Source: Phaeobacter porticola
GTDB taxonomy: Bacteria > Pseudomonadota > Alphaproteobacteria > Rhodobacterales > Rhodobacteraceae
Direction of reading: 5' to 3'
Length of the DNA: 64,000 bases
Assembly (NCBI RefSeq): GCF_001888185.1
Contig: NZ_CP016364.1
Location: 1,674,001-1,738,000, forward strand
The position numbers and the translations under genes are program-made. Positions within the stretch are counted from its first letter, which is position 1. Each line of letters opens with the position of its first letter. Positions 42,763-52,332 of this stretch are shown here, one piece after another. The notes beneath the pieces are model-generated. The model was not told where the DNA came from. It worked only from the letters and a program-made list of their open reading frames with translations, and ran no database searches.

Positions 42763-43914
42763 TTAGCGAGCGCCCGTCGTGAGGGCAGATGTGAAATCCG
42801 CCCAAAGGTCCTCGGCCTCCTCCAGCCCGAGGTTCAACCGAACGAGGTTCGGCGAAACACCAAAACGTTGCATCGAGTTTTCCTCCCCGATCTGCGCCAG
42901 CCCAACACGCGCGGGCAGGATCAGGCTTTCAAAACCACCCCAGCTGACGCCCAGTCGAAAATGCTTCAGCGCATTGGAAAACGTCGGAATGTCGATGCTG
43001 TCGTCGAACTCAATCGACAGCAAACCGGACCGACCGGTCAGGCCGGGCACGTCATTTGGCCCCGGTGAATGCACCCTGCGCACCTGCGGCAGCGCCGACA
43101 GACGATCAATGAACAGATTAGCGGTTGCCTCATGCTGGCGCATGCGTACCGATAGTGTCCGCAACCCTCGGGTCAGCAAGAACGCTTCGAACGGGGCCAG
43201 TTTGCCCCCCAATAGCGAGAGCGTCAGGTCGCGGATCTGGTCGATGTGTTTTTGTGAGGCCACCACCACACCCGCGACGGTATCGGAGTGGCCTGAAATA
43301 TATTTCGACGCTGAATGCAGAACGATATCGACACCCTGCGTCAGCGGTTTTTGAAACACCGGGCTGGCCCATGAATTGTCGATCATCGTCAGCACATCAT
43401 GCCGTTTGGCATGTGCCGTGACCTTGGACAGGTTCAGGGGTTTGAACAGGATCGAGCTGGGGCTCTCAAGATAGGCAAGCTGTACGCCCTGCAACAGATC
43501 GGGGTCGTTCTCAAACTGCTCAGCGGAAAAATAGTCGACCTCGACACCAAACGGGCGCAGGATCCGCTCCATAAAGCGATAACTGTCCGGGTAGACATGT
43601 TCGACGCAGGCAATTCGGTGCCCCGGCTTCACAAAGGCCAGCAAAGTCGATGAAATCGCCGCCATCCCCGAGGCAAAGCCAACCGCCGCCTCACCCTGCT
43701 CTGCATCGGCCATCAACCCCTCAAATGCGGCAACGGTCGGGTTTTGAACACGGGTATAGATCGCCGTATTGCTGCGTCCGGCCATGCGATCTTCAAAGGC
43801 CTCATAGCTGTCAAAGGAGAACAGCGAGCTTTGCACGATTGGCGGCGTGATCGCGCCGTTTGCATTGCCCAGAACCGCTGACATCAGCGTTGCCAGATCC
43901 AGACCCTCAGTCAT
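42763..43914 (-). CDS. Cys/Met-metabolism PLP-dependent lyase (cystathionine beta/gamma-lyase-like)
   Basis: A 383-residue PLP enzyme. The PLP lysine is K204 in LHSASKYISGHSD; the cofactor Asp is in MIDNSWASP; SRxxNPT is replaced by YTRVQNPT. The substrate loop reads VEHVYPDSYRF, without the Tyr-Gly-Cys of methionine gamma-lyase, so specificity differs from megL in this window. The start is covered by the GntR gene's end (8-bp overlap) and the stop lies 38 bp before the sugar-binding-protein gene. Such a lyase inside a sugar uptake operon suggests a substrate joining sugar and sulfur or amino-acid parts; this is inference. Confidence 0.85.
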   Translation of the reverse strand: MTEGLDLATLMSAVLGNANGAITPPIVQSSLFSFDSYEAFEDRMAGRSNTAIYTRVQNPTVAAFEGLMADAEQGEAAVGFASGMAAISSTLLAFVKPGHRIACVEHVYPDSYRFMERILRPFGVEVDYFSAEQFENDPDLLQGVQLAYLESPSSILFKPLNLSKVTAHAKRHDVLTMIDNSWASPVFQKPLTQGVDIVLHSASKYISGHSDTVAGVVVASQKHIDQIRDLTLSLLGGKLAPFEAFLLTRGLRTLSVRMRQHEATANLFIDRLSALPQVRRVHSPGPNDVPGLTGRSGLLSIEFDDSIDIPTFSNALKHFRLGVSWGGFESLILPARVGLAQIGEENSMQRFGVSPNLVRLNLGLEEAEDLWADFTSALTTGAR

Positions 43915-44653
43915 TGCGCGTCTCCATCATCCTTTTCATTGATTTGCGGATCTCATCCTCGACCAGGTCCAGAATTGCCGCCATAATCCGAACCGCCTCT
44001 GTCTCGTTACCGGCGACCACGGCCTCGGCCAACGGCATGTGCAGCGGGATTGAACCTTCACCGAGCTGCGTCATCCCAAAGGGGGCTTCATACACTTCGT
44101 TGAATGCGTGTTGGATCTGCTGGATCAGCTGGCCAAACAACGGATTGCCACAAGTCTCTTGCAGCGCTTCATGAAAGCGGTAATCCGCAGCGCGCCAATC
44201 CTGCCCGGCTTCAAAAATCGCCATCAGTTCGCTCACCCGCCCCAAAATGACGCGGCTGGCTTGTGGCGTGACATTGCGTGTGGCCAGCCGCACGGTTTCC
44301 AGTTCCAACGGACGCCGCACCGCGTGGGTCCGCAGCAGACTCTCCGCTTCCAGCTTGACCGTGACCGGCAGATGAATGGCGTTCGACATCACCTCGGTTG
44401 CCAGTCGCGTGCCCGCCTTTTTGTTGCGCGTCACAACGCCCATGTTCTGCCAGGCCGTTAACGCCTCGCGCACTTTGGCTCTGCCCACCCCCAGTTGACG
44501 CGCAATATCGATTTCGGTCGGCAGCTTGTCACCGACAGTCAGCCCTTCGACCTCGATCATGCGGGTCAAAGCCTCCAACACGTCGCGGCTGCTGCTGCGG
44601 GGGGGCAGCGCCGTCATGCTGCCAATCGCTCGTTTAGGGTCACTCGCCGTCAT
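43907..44653 (-). CDS. GntR-family (FadR subfamily) transcriptional regulator
   Basis: A 248-residue regulator. The winged helix-turn-helix is in residues about 22-90 (VGDKLPTEIDIARQLGVGRAKVREAL), and the C-terminal all-helical FCD domain (about 105-235) has the metal-binding residues within DYRFHEALQE and the later His (HMPLAEAVVAG). It is the first gene of the leftward operon and overlaps the PLP lyase start by 8 bp. Two TGT-N3-ACA sites 65-95 bp upstream match FadR-subfamily operators, so it probably represses its own operon until the sugar or a derivative binds. Confidence 0.9.
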   Translation of the reverse strand: MTASDPKRAIGSMTALPPRSSSRDVLEALTRMIEVEGLTVGDKLPTEIDIARQLGVGRAKVREALTAWQNMGVVTRNKKAGTRLATEVMSNAIHLPVTVKLEAESLLRTHAVRRPLELETVRLATRNVTPQASRVILGRVSELMAIFEAGQDWRAADYRFHEALQETCGNPLFGQLIQQIQHAFNEVYEAPFGMTQLGEGSIPLHMPLAEAVVAGNETEAVRIMAAILDLVEDEIRKSMKRMMETRND

Positions 44654-44717
44654 GCTTGCCTCATATCCTGCCCGGCGAATTGCCCGACATTCTGCGTCTA
44701 AAAAATCATGCCATTAA

Positions 44718-44748
44718 TGTCCTACATTATCAACTTTATTGTCCTACA
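44718..44748. promoter_or_regulatory. two GntR-type operator-like sites
   Basis: TGTCCTACA occurs at 44718-44726 and again at 44740-44748, each flanked by ATTAT on the right. The half-site pattern TGT-N3-ACA is the classic FadR-subfamily operator. The 22-bp spacing puts both on one face of the helix. They lie between the GntR start (44653) and the divergent MFS gene. Confidence 0.6.
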
Positions 44749-44997
44749 TTATTATTTGTTTATATTCAGTATGATAAGATGATTGAGGTGCGAAATCAGG
44801 CGCTCCCGGTTGATCAACTTCAACCTTCATCGCGCCATTTCATCATGCCCCTCGCACATAGTTCCCATAGATTCGCGGCGGATCGAGTAGCGGGATGCGG
44901 CCAAGAATGCGATGGCTATAAGCCTCACTTGATCTTGCGCGCACAAGCGATCTGCCCCAACGTGCCGCGACTGCCCTACGCAAGTGAGATCAGCCAA

Positions 44998-46167
44998 GTG
45001 CGCCCAATCAATCCAGAACACGCCCCCACCGCCAGACCGTTTCGCACGCCGCGAACTGCGGTGTCAGCGATGTTCGCGTTAAACGGTGCACTCTTCGGTA
45101 TCTGGGCCTCACGGATACCGGCTGTGAGCGAAATCCACGCGCTGACACCGGGCGGTCTGGGGCTGTTGCTGTTGTTAATGGCGGCCGGGGCAATTTTGTC
45201 GTTCCCACTGGCTGGGCGCGCGGCAGATCGTCTGGGTGCCGCCTTTGTCACCCGCCGTGTTGCGCTGGCCTATGTATTTGGGTTGATCCTGCTGGCGCTC
45301 GCGCCCAATCTGGCCACGCTGGCGGCGGCCTTGTTCGTCTTTGGTGCCGCCCACGGCAGTATGGATGTGGCAATGAACACATGGGCCACAGAGGTCGAAA
45401 CCCGCGCAGGACGACCGATGATGTCCTCCTTTCACGCCATGTTCAGCTTTGGCGCCGGGCTTGGGGCTTTGTCCGGATATGGCGCGGCCACTGCCGGGGC
45501 GGACATCCCGTTGCATTTCTTGGTGGCCGGCGCGGTTGCAGCGGGGCTGACGCTCTATCTTGCGAATATCCCTTGGGTTGGGAACCCTCCACCTGGCAAG
45601 GACAGCGCCAATGCCAGCCTTTTTCCGCGCGGTGCCTTGCTGACAGTTGGCTTCGTTGCCTTTTGCGGAGCGGTCGGCGAAGGGGCCATGGCCGATTGGA
45701 GCGCGGTCTTTTTGGTGCTGACCACCGGTGCAAGCGAAGCGCATGCAGCCCTTGGGTTTGCTGTTTTCTCCATCGCCATGGTCGCCGTCCGGCTGATTGG
45801 GGACCTGATCGTGGCACGGATTGGGGCGGTATCGGCGGCGCGATTTGCCGGGGTCAGCGCGTGTTTGGGCGCATTGATCGCGGTTGGGTTTGGCAACTAC
45901 GCGGCCGCGCTGCTTGGCTTTGCCTTGATGGGGACTGGTTATGCTCTGATCATGCCGCTGGCTTTTAGCCGCGCTGCAAACGATCCAGAACTGCCCGCCG
46001 GCACCGCAATCGCCAGTGTCGCCACATTTGGCTACGGCGGCATCCTGATCGGCCCACCCATGATTGGCTTTACGGCCGAAGTGCTGTCTCTGCCTGCAGC
46101 CTTCGTTATTCTAGCGGTCCTCTCAGGTTTTATCGTTATATTCTCAACGGTTCTAAAGCGTAGTTAA
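44998..46167 (+). CDS. major facilitator superfamily transporter (YbjJ-like)
   Basis: A 12-helix MFS protein of about 390 residues. SAMFALNGALFGIWASRIPAVSE is the first helix with the RIP motif of the YbjJ/fucose-permease-like group; AGRAADRLGAAFVTRR is the helix 2-3 loop and DVAMNTWATEVE occurs in helix 4-5. A longer frame is open back to 44656, but the true start is unclear: a GTG at 44998 or a nearby codon fits the family's N-terminus, though no strong ribosome site is present. It is divergent from the GntR operon, so it may be part of the same regulon. Confidence 0.75.
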   Translation: MRPINPEHAPTARPFRTPRTAVSAMFALNGALFGIWASRIPAVSEIHALTPGGLGLLLLLMAAGAILSFPLAGRAADRLGAAFVTRRVALAYVFGLILLALAPNLATLAAALFVFGAAHGSMDVAMNTWATEVETRAGRPMMSSFHAMFSFGAGLGALSGYGAATAGADIPLHFLVAGAVAAGLTLYLANIPWVGNPPPGKDSANASLFPRGALLTVGFVAFCGAVGEGAMADWSAVFLVLTTGASEAHAALGFAVFSIAMVAVRLIGDLIVARIGAVSAARFAGVSACLGALIAVGFGNYAAALLGFALMGTGYALIMPLAFSRAANDPELPAGTAIASVATFGYGGILIGPPMIGFTAEVLSLPAAFVILAVLSGFIVIFSTVLKRS

Positions 46168-46240
46168 ACTATGAATTTGCGCGAGAAGACTAAGTTTGAA
46201 CGATCCCTTGATCAACTCAGCGCACTGAGCGGACCCAGGG

Positions 46241-46996
46241 TCAATTCGGAGTGGTTATCTGAACAAGTCGGTGCTCGGTAACGAAGCCTGCCTTCTCCAA
46301 CGCGGCTTTCGATGCAAGATTGGTTTCTGCGCATCCACAGATCGGTCGCTTGCCCTCGCTTTCCAGCAAGTCTGCTAGCTCTCCGACAATTAAACTGGCG
46401 AATCCCTTGTTGCGCTGACTTTGTCGAGTGACAACTCCGATATCAACGACATGACCTGATCCATCAACTGGTATCATGACGCCGTTTCCGACCATTTGCC
46501 CGTCACTGAACCCGATCCACAGCCCGCCGGATTGAAAGATCTGCTCGATTTCATCCATGCTGTCATAGAAATCGCGCCCAATGTCCCAAGCCTCGAGTAG
46601 ATCGGTTGACCGGGCCCTAACCAATTGGAAGTCATCAAAATTGTCCAAAAAAACTTGGTTTCTCTTGCGAAAGAGGAAACCGGTTTCAACCAACGTCCAA
46701 CCGAGTTTCTTAGCGGCATCAAGCAGCACATGATCAAATGACTTGCAAAGAGCCTTCCTGAAAGGTCGCTGCTGGATAAGGTTGGATAGACGAAGCCACG
46801 CGTCGTCACTGCCCATCGTGTAAAATTCTACGAGAGCACCGCCTCCAAAGACGGCATATCCCTCGCCTGGACATTCCCAGACTTCACCTGATCTTACCAT
46901 CTCTTCAAGAAACCATTCCTGCGGTTCTGACAGGGATTGGAGATAGCGGTTCCGCAGTGTCTGAGGCAGATCCTGAACTTGCACATATGCACTCAT
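46241..46996 (-). CDS. GNAT-family acetyltransferase
   Basis: A 251-residue protein with a C-terminal acetyl-CoA binding core: DIGVVTRQSQRNKGFASLIVGEL (motif A, the pyrophosphate loop QRNKG) near residue 190 and ETNLASKAALEKAGFV (motif B). The first 120 residues form an additional N-terminal domain, as in two-part GNAT proteins. The start at 46996 is chosen over a TTG two codons earlier. No substrate is readable. Its GC is lower than that of its neighbours, which could indicate horizontal transfer. Confidence 0.78.
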   Translation of the reverse strand: MSAYVQVQDLPQTLRNRYLQSLSEPQEWFLEEMVRSGEVWECPGEGYAVFGGGALVEFYTMGSDDAWLRLSNLIQQRPFRKALCKSFDHVLLDAAKKLGWTLVETGFLFRKRNQVFLDNFDDFQLVRARSTDLLEAWDIGRDFYDSMDEIEQIFQSGGLWIGFSDGQMVGNGVMIPVDGSGHVVDIGVVTRQSQRNKGFASLIVGELADLLESEGKRPICGCAETNLASKAALEKAGFVTEHRLVQITTPN

Positions 46997-47081
46997 ACGC
47001 AATCGTTACGCTGATCAGGTACCGGGAGCAACACGTCTGTTAGCGGCTCAAAGCGGATCACCAAGGCCTGGCTTACCGTCA

Positions 47082-47111
47082 AAAAGAAAAAGGGAGGCGC
47101 TGTGGCCTCCC
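47082..47111 (-). terminator. terminator of the nrdJ transcript
   Basis: GGGAGGC and GCCTCCC pair perfectly around six bases (47092-47111), with a TTTTTCTTTTT run following on the minus strand. It lies about 150 nt beyond the nrdJ stop, leaving an unusually long 3' region. Confidence 0.85.
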
Positions 47112-47133
47112 CCTCTAGGTGCACGGATCAGGT

Positions 47134-47232
47134 GGTTCTTGTTACCGCCCGAGGTCTTTGCCTGTGTCCCGATCCGTGTCGGGATGAGCGCACCCACCCC
47201 GTGTCCCTGACCTGCGTGCTCTTGCAGTTACG
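47134..47232 (-). CDS. candidate small ORF (32 aa) in the nrdJ 3' region
   Basis: ATG preceded by GTAAAGGAAT starts a 32-codon frame ending in TAA ahead of the terminator. The product (starts MTGVTARARRSGTRGG) is Arg/Gly/Asp-rich with one Cys. The same stretch also forms inverted repeats (CACGGATC / GATCCGTG; TCCCGA / TCGGGA), so it could be a structured 3' RNA rather than a gene. The evidence is only the start context and position. Confidence 0.25.
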
Positions 47233-47261
47233 CCGGTCATATTCCTTTACCTAGCAGGGCC

Positions 47262-50200
47262 TTAGCTACAGCCAGAGGTGCCGCCGCAGGTGTTGCACTT
47301 CATACAGGTGCCATTGCGCACCAGCGTATAATTGCCACAATCGCCGCAGGCCTCTCCCTCGTAGCCCTGCATCTTGGCCTTGGCGCGCGCATCCATACCG
47401 CCAGCCACAGCCGGAGCCGCAGACGTCTCAGGCACCAGGGATTGCAGCGCCGACACCGGGTCACTGCCGCCCGCCAACATCTCGGCCTGGCCGCCCTGTA
47501 GAACCACCAGCTCCTGTGGCAGACGTTTGCGCAGGTACCCGGTCGAAGAGATCTGTTTCAGCACCTCCAGCGAACGGGTTGCGGCGGTTTCGCTCAGTTC
47601 GGAGACGTTAGAGACGCCCTCTTCCTCACCCCGGCCCAGATCGTCAAAGCTGGCCCCCTCCGGTTTGACATGCGCCAGATCGGTGCGATCCAGATAGCTG
47701 ACAGCCAGTTCGCGGAACACGTAATCCAGAATCGAAGTCGCGTTCTTGATGCTGTCATTGCCCTGTACCATGCCGGCGGGTTCAAACTTGGTGAAGGTAA
47801 AAGCGTCCACGAATTCCTCCAGTGGTACGCCATATTGCAGGCCAACTGACACCGCGATGGCAAAGTTGTTCATCATCGCCCGGAAACCAGCACCTTCCTT
47901 GTGCATGTCGATGAAAATCTCGCCAAGATTGCCGTCTTCATATTCACCGGTCCGCAGATAGACCTTGTGACCGCCGACAACCGCCTTTTGGGTATACCCC
48001 TTGCGGCGCTGGGGCATCTTGGTGCGATGCGATTTGATGATTTCCTTGATGACGACCTTTTCGACAATTTTCTCGGCGAGAGTCACGGCTTTTTCCTGCT
48101 GTGATCCGCTTTCCAGAACCTCGGCGGCCTCATCATCATCCTCAACCAGCGCAGCTGCCAAGGGCTGGCTCAGCTTGGACCCATCGCGGTACAGCGCATT
48201 GGCCTTTACGCCCAAGGACCAGCTGAGTTCATAAGCCTTCTGACAATCCTCGATGGTGGCGTCGTTCGGCATATTGATGGTCTTGGAAATAGCACCCGAG
48301 ATAAAGCTCTGCGCGGCGGCCATCATCAGGATGTGGCTATCAACTCCCAGATAACGCTTACCTTTTTTCCCGCACGGGTTGGCGCAATCAAAAATGTGGT
48401 AATGCTCTTCCTTCAGATGCGGCGCACCTTCCAGCGTCATTGACCCACAGACGTGATCATTGGCCGCCTCGATCTCTGTTTTGGTAAAGCCGAGATGGCG
48501 CAGCAGGTCGAAGGTGGGGTCATTCAGCTTGGGAGTTGGGATGCCCAGCACGCCGGTGCAGAAATCCTCTCCCAAGGTCCATTGGTTGAACACAAAGCGG
48601 ATGTCAAAGGCCGATTCCAGCGCACCGTCCACCTTGGCCAGCTCGTTCGGGCCAAACCCGTGCCCTGCAAGTGATGTGTGATTGATGGCCGGCGCATTGC
48701 CGATGGATCCGTGACCCACAGCATAAGAAACGATTTCCTCAATCTGGGCAGAACTATAACCCAAGCCTTCCAGCGCCGCAGGCACCGAGCGATTGATGAT
48801 CTTGAAATAGCCGCCACCAGCCAGCTTTTTGAACTTCACCAGTGCGAAATCAGGTTCGATCCCGGTGGTGTCGCAATCCATCACCAGACCAATGGTGCCA
48901 GTCGGCGCCACGACAGTGGCCTGGGCATTGCGGTAGCCATGACGTTCGCCCAGCTCCAGCGCCTCGTCCCAGCTGCTCATCGCCAGTTCCGCAAGTCGCG
49001 GATCGGGGCAATTGGCGCTGTCCAGCGGCACAGGCTTTACGGCCAGTCCTTCGTAGCCATCAATGGCGCCATGGGCCGCAGCCCGGTGATTGCGGATCAC
49101 CCGCAGCATGTGGCTGGCGTTGTCCGCGTAACGTGCAAATGGGCCCAGCTCCGAGGCCATTTCAGCCGAGGTCGCATAAGACACACCTGTCATAATCGCA
49201 GTCAACGCACCGCAAAGCGCACGGCCCTCGGCGCTGTCATAGCCATACCCCATGTTCATCAACAGGCCGCCGATATTGGCATAGCCAAGACCCAAGGTGC
49301 GGAAGTCATAAGACCGCTGCGCAATTTCCTTTGACGGGAACTGTGCCATCATCACCGAGATTTCCAGTGTCACGGTCCACAGACGGCAGGCATGCATATA
49401 ATCCCCTGCCTGGAACTCTCCCCCCTTAAGGAAGGTCAGCAGGTTCAGCGACGCCAGGTTGCAAGCGGTGTCGTCCAGAAACATATATTCCGAACAGGGG
49501 TTTGAGCCACGAATATCGCCGTCCGCCGGACAGGTATGCCATTCGTTCACAGTGTCGTGGAACTGGATGCCGGGATCGGCACAGGCCCAGGCCGCATGGC
49601 CCACCTTTTCCCACAGATCCCGCGCCTTCACGGTTTTGGCAATCTTGCCATCAACCCGGTTGATCAATGGCCAGTCGGCGTCTTTCTTGACCGCGTACAG
49701 GAATGCGTTGGTCACCCGGATGGAGTTGTTGGAGTTCTGACCCGAGACAGAGCTATAAGCGTCGCTGTCCCAATCTGTGTCATAGGTCGGGAATTCGATC
49801 GAGGTGTGACCCTGCTTGGCATAGTCCAGTACGCGCTTCACATACGTTTCTGGAATTGCAACTTTTTTCGCCTCGCGGATCGCTTGCTTCAGACCGTCGT
49901 TCACCGCCGGATCATACGCGTCGGCCTCGGCCCCATCCCAGCTGCGGATCGCTTCAAACAACCCGTTCAGCATTTTTTCATGCATCTTAGAGCCGGCAAC
50001 GATAGAAGCGACCTTCTGCTCTTCGATCACTTTCCACTCGATGAACTGCTCAATATCCGGATGATCCGCATCCACAATCACCATCTTGGCAGCGCGACGG
50101 GTCGTGCCACCGGATTTGATCGCACCCGCAGCCCGGTCGCCGATCTTGAGGAACCCCATCAGGCCAGAGGATTTGCCGCCACCAGACAGGGATTCACCCT

Positions 50201-50900
50201 CACCGCGCAGATGGCTGAAGTTGGTACCGGTGCCGGAGCCATATTTGAACAGGCGCGCCTCGCGAACCCACAGATCCATAATGCCGCCATCATTGACCAG
50301 ATCATCGCTGACCGATTGGATAAAACAGGCGTGCGGTTGCGGATGTTCGTAGGCGCTATCGGATTTCGTCAGCTTGCCGGTTTTATAGTCGACATAGTGA
50401 TGCCCCTGGGCCGGACCGTCGATGCCATAGGCCCAGTGCAGCCCCGTGTTGAACCACTGCGGGCTGTTGGGCGCGGCGCGCTGGGTCGCCAGCATGAAGC
50501 GCATCTCGTCAAAATAAGCGCGCGCATCCTCTTCGGTGGAGAAATAGCCCCCTTTCCAGCCCCAGTAGCACCAGGCACCGGCAAGACGATCAAACACCTG
50601 TTTGGAGGACGTTTCACCGCCAAACTCCACATCATCCCCTGCCGGAACTGACCGCCACAAGAACTCAGGCACACCCTTTTCACGAAGCTTTTTCAGCTTC
50701 TGAGGCACCCCTGCTTTACGGAAATATTTCTGTGCGATGACATCACTTGCGACCTGGCTCCAGCCTGACGGTACTTCAACGCCCTCCAGACGGAACACAA
50801 TGGTGCCGTCGGGATTGCGGATCTCCGACGTTGCCGGAACAAAGTCCAGATCGGCATATGCGTCCTGGCCAGATTTTGTGAATTTCCGTTCAATCTTCAT
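47262..50900 (-). CDS. nrdJ: adenosylcobalamin-dependent ribonucleotide reductase, class II
   Basis: Reduces ribonucleotides to deoxyribonucleotides with a B12-generated thiyl radical, independent of oxygen. The 1212-residue length is typical of the alphaproteobacterial NrdJ. RNR blocks include [13 protein letters not shown] (active Cys), [25 protein letters not shown] and [16 protein letters not shown]. The C-terminus has a Cys-rich zinc-ribbon-like end ([18 protein letters not shown] and a final Cys pair), which delivers reducing equivalents. Its start overlaps a small membrane ORF as ATGA. It should be the cell's main or sole reductase, tying DNA synthesis to cobalamin, as in many roseobacters. 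Confidence 0.96.
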   Translation of the reverse strand: MKIERKFTKSGQDAYADLDFVPATSEIRNPDGTIVFRLEGVEVPSGWSQVASDVIAQKYFRKAGVPQKLKKLREKGVPEFLWRSVPAGDDVEFGGETSSKQVFDRLAGAWCYWGWKGGYFSTEEDARAYFDEMRFMLATQRAAPNSPQWFNTGLHWAYGIDGPAQGHHYVDYKTGKLTKSDSAYEHPQPHACFIQSVSDDLVNDGGIMDLWVREARLFKYGSGTGTNFSHLRGEGESLSGGGKSSGLMGFLKIGDRAAGAIKSGGTTRRAAKMVIVDADHPDIEQFIEWKVIEEQKVASIVAGSKMHEKMLNGLFEAIRSWDGAEADAYDPAVNDGLKQAIREAKKVAIPETYVKRVLDYAKQGHTSIEFPTYDTDWDSDAYSSVSGQNSNNSIRVTNAFLYAVKKDADWPLINRVDGKIAKTVKARDLWEKVGHAAWACADPGIQFHDTVNEWHTCPADGDIRGSNPCSEYMFLDDTACNLASLNLLTFLKGGEFQAGDYMHACRLWTVTLEISVMMAQFPSKEIAQRSYDFRTLGLGYANIGGLLMNMGYGYDSAEGRALCGALTAIMTGVSYATSAEMASELGPFARYADNASHMLRVIRNHRAAAHGAIDGYEGLAVKPVPLDSANCPDPRLAELAMSSWDEALELGERHGYRNAQATVVAPTGTIGLVMDCDTTGIEPDFALVKFKKLAGGGYFKIINRSVPAALEGLGYSSAQIEEIVSYAVGHGSIGNAPAINHTSLAGHGFGPNELAKVDGALESAFDIRFVFNQWTLGEDFCTGVLGIPTPKLNDPTFDLLRHLGFTKTEIEAANDHVCGSMTLEGAPHLKEEHYHIFDCANPCGKKGKRYLGVDSHILMMAAAQSFISGAISKTINMPNDATIEDCQKAYELSWSLGVKANALYRDGSKLSQPLAAALVEDDDEAAEVLESGSQQEKAVTLAEKIVEKVVIKEIIKSHRTKMPQRRKGYTQKAVVGGHKVYLRTGEYEDGNLGEIFIDMHKEGAGFRAMMNNFAIAVSVGLQYGVPLEEFVDAFTFTKFEPAGMVQGNDSIKNATSILDYVFRELAVSYLDRTDLAHVKPEGASFDDLGRGEEEGVSNVSELSETAATRSLEVLKQISSTGYLRKRLPQELVVLQGGQAEMLAGGSDPVSALQSLVPETSAAPAVAGGMDARAKAKMQGYEGEACGDCGNYTLVRNGTCMKCNTCGGTSGCS

Positions 50901-51091
50901 GCCATCTGCCTCTTTTTTGCAGTCATACTGTCACAAATCACGCCTTTTCTGACGCAGCCCTCGGTGTCGATCTCGGCAAAGAGCCATCCTGCGCATCCAA
51001 AAATAGATACGAGCAGAGCCAAAGCTCCAAAGATTGCCAGCAATTTTTTGCTTTGCTTTTTCCTGGTAGAGCGCGGGGGGTAAGCCACCAT
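50897..51091 (-). CDS. small predicted membrane protein overlapping the nrdJ start
   Basis: A 64-codon frame starting [16 protein letters not shown], with one hydrophobic segment ([22 protein letters not shown]) flanked by a positively charged N-terminus, so a single-pass membrane protein with its N-terminus inside. Three Cys occur (one in the membrane segment, two outside). The stop overlaps the nrdJ ATG (ATGA), suggesting coupled translation. No family is recognised. The ribosome site is poor, so the start could differ (an upstream start at 51121 is open). Confidence 0.45.
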   Translation of the reverse strand: MVAYPPRSTRKKQSKKLLAIFGALALLVSIFGCAGWLFAEIDTEGCVRKGVICDSMTAKKRQMA

Positions 51092-51682
51092 ATCTTGTGT
51101 TGCGCCAACCGACGTACACAATTTGACGTATTCGGGCCTACTGGGTCAACAGCGTTTTTAGACTTTGATAACCATCTTTTCCGTTGACGATAGCCTAATG
51201 CTATGAGGGTGGCGTGGAACAAGCGATTCAATCAAAAAGACCAGCCGGAAAATTTATGCGCACCCCATCCGCATTGAAGGCGAGAATTCTCCATGACAAG
51301 AGGGGTTTGCACCACCTGTTCCCCGCTAAGTACTGCCGTCAGGATTTGGATCATTTGCATTTACTCAACCCTTCCGAGGGTTGAGGATTCACAATACTCG
51401 CTCATGCTTCCGTGTCGTAAGACCGCAGATTTTCTCCATGCTGATACGAAGCCCAAAATCAAATCGACGCCAAAGCGCAGCAACTGGTTAACGGTCCCTT
51501 AACGTGTCAGGGTAAATCCTGGTTTTGGTCACCCCTTGGAAACCAAATCCGAATCTCTAAGCCACGCGTGTCGGGGCTGAGACCCGCCTATGTCAGTCGC
51601 TGACATACCCCTAGGAACGCGAAACGCCGACAGCCTCAAGAGAGGACATGTCGGCGTCTACGTAACATCCATCAGGATGAAA
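51092..51682. other. intergenic gap upstream of nrdJ with several inverted repeats
   Basis: About 590 bp without a supported gene. Three perfect inverted repeats stand out: CTCAACCC / GGGTTGAG at 51364-51385, TATGTCAG / CTGACATA at 51589-51607 and ACGCCGACA / TGTCGGCGT at 51624-51657. The last may end a rightward transcript. No cobalamin riboswitch or NrdR box was recognised. Confidence 0.45.
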
Positions 51683-51759
51683 TGGTCGGGGCGGCGAGAT
51701 TCGAACTCACGACCCCCTGTACCCAAAACAGGTGCGCTACCAGACTGCGCCACGCCCCG
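51683..51759 (-). tRNA. tRNA-Pro (anticodon TGG)
   Basis: On the minus strand CGGGGCG pairs with CGCCCCG, with an encoded CCA end. The anticodon loop TTTGGGT holds TGG, closed by CCTGT/ACAGG. The T arm has GTTCGAATC. Confidence 0.97.
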
Positions 51760-51802
51760 GACCGTGCGCCTTCCTAGCGCTGCCAATCTGATTTGAAAAG
51801 CC

Positions 51803-52327
51803 CTAACAGGGCCAAATTGCGCCTGTTTCTGAAAAAACTTCATGGCGCAGCTCACTGCCGACGGAAATCCCATAAAGTGCGGCCAATCCACCGTTGATTT
51901 CCAGCACTGCGAACACATTGTCGCCCCCCGGAATCGGCGTCAGGTCGCCAGGAATCGCACGGTGGTGAATCTGGCGAACGGTGCCAGTGGTATCGACAAA
52001 CAACATGTCCAGTGGAATTAAGGTGTTTTTCATCCAGAAGCTGGCGCGTTGAGGTGCCTCATAGACGAACAACATACCATGGCCGCGTGCCATATAGGGA
52101 CGGTGCATCAGCCCCTGCGCGCGTTCTTCGACGGTATCTGCGATTTCAACGGCAAACTGCGCCTGCCCCCAGGGGCCACGCAGGCTTACTTGATCACGGT
52201 GGCAGGCAGTATCGGCCCGCCCCGCATCCGCTGCGACAATCGCCGCACCAGATATCATACAAAGCGCGGCGGCTCTGGCTCCTGTCGTCAAACTGTATGA
52301 CAATCGGGTCCAGAGGCTGCGCATCAT
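51803..52327 (-). CDS. DUF192 family secreted protein
   Basis: A 174-residue protein with a signal-type N-terminus (basic MMRSLWTRLSYS, then LCMISGAAIVAA, cleavage near ADA/GRA) and a DUF192 domain: VEIADTVEERAQGLMHRPYM, GMLFVYEAP, SFWMKNTLIPLDMLFVD and the HHRAIPGDL end. The function of DUF192 is not known; it is a small beta-rich periplasmic domain. The gene starts just downstream of the cold-shock gene (6 bp), so the two form an operon. Confidence 0.85.
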   Translation of the reverse strand: MMRSLWTRLSYSLTTGARAAALCMISGAAIVAADAGRADTACHRDQVSLRGPWGQAQFAVEIADTVEERAQGLMHRPYMARGHGMLFVYEAPQRASFWMKNTLIPLDMLFVDTTGTVRQIHHRAIPGDLTPIPGGDNVFAVLEINGGLAALYGISVGSELRHEVFSETGAIWPC

Positions 52328-52332
52328 GTAAC

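Noticed and set aside
37054-44653. Idea that the sugar operon is a genomic island inserted at tRNA-Asn
   Set aside because: No integrase and no second copy of the tRNA 3' end was seen in the window.
49536-50651. Long plus-strand ORF opposite nrdJ
   Set aside because: Antisense shadow of nrdJ with no recognisable domain.
51092-51682. Cobalamin riboswitch upstream of nrdJ
   Set aside because: The conserved B12-box sequence was not found, and riboswitches of this kind usually control B12 synthesis or uptake genes or B12-independent enzymes.
51590-51918. ORFs on both strands across tRNA-Pro encoding SGRRDSNSRPPVP and VAQSGSAPVLGTGG-type peptides
   Set aside because: These are the well-known false peptides from reading through a tRNA-Pro gene; the tRNA fold is complete.
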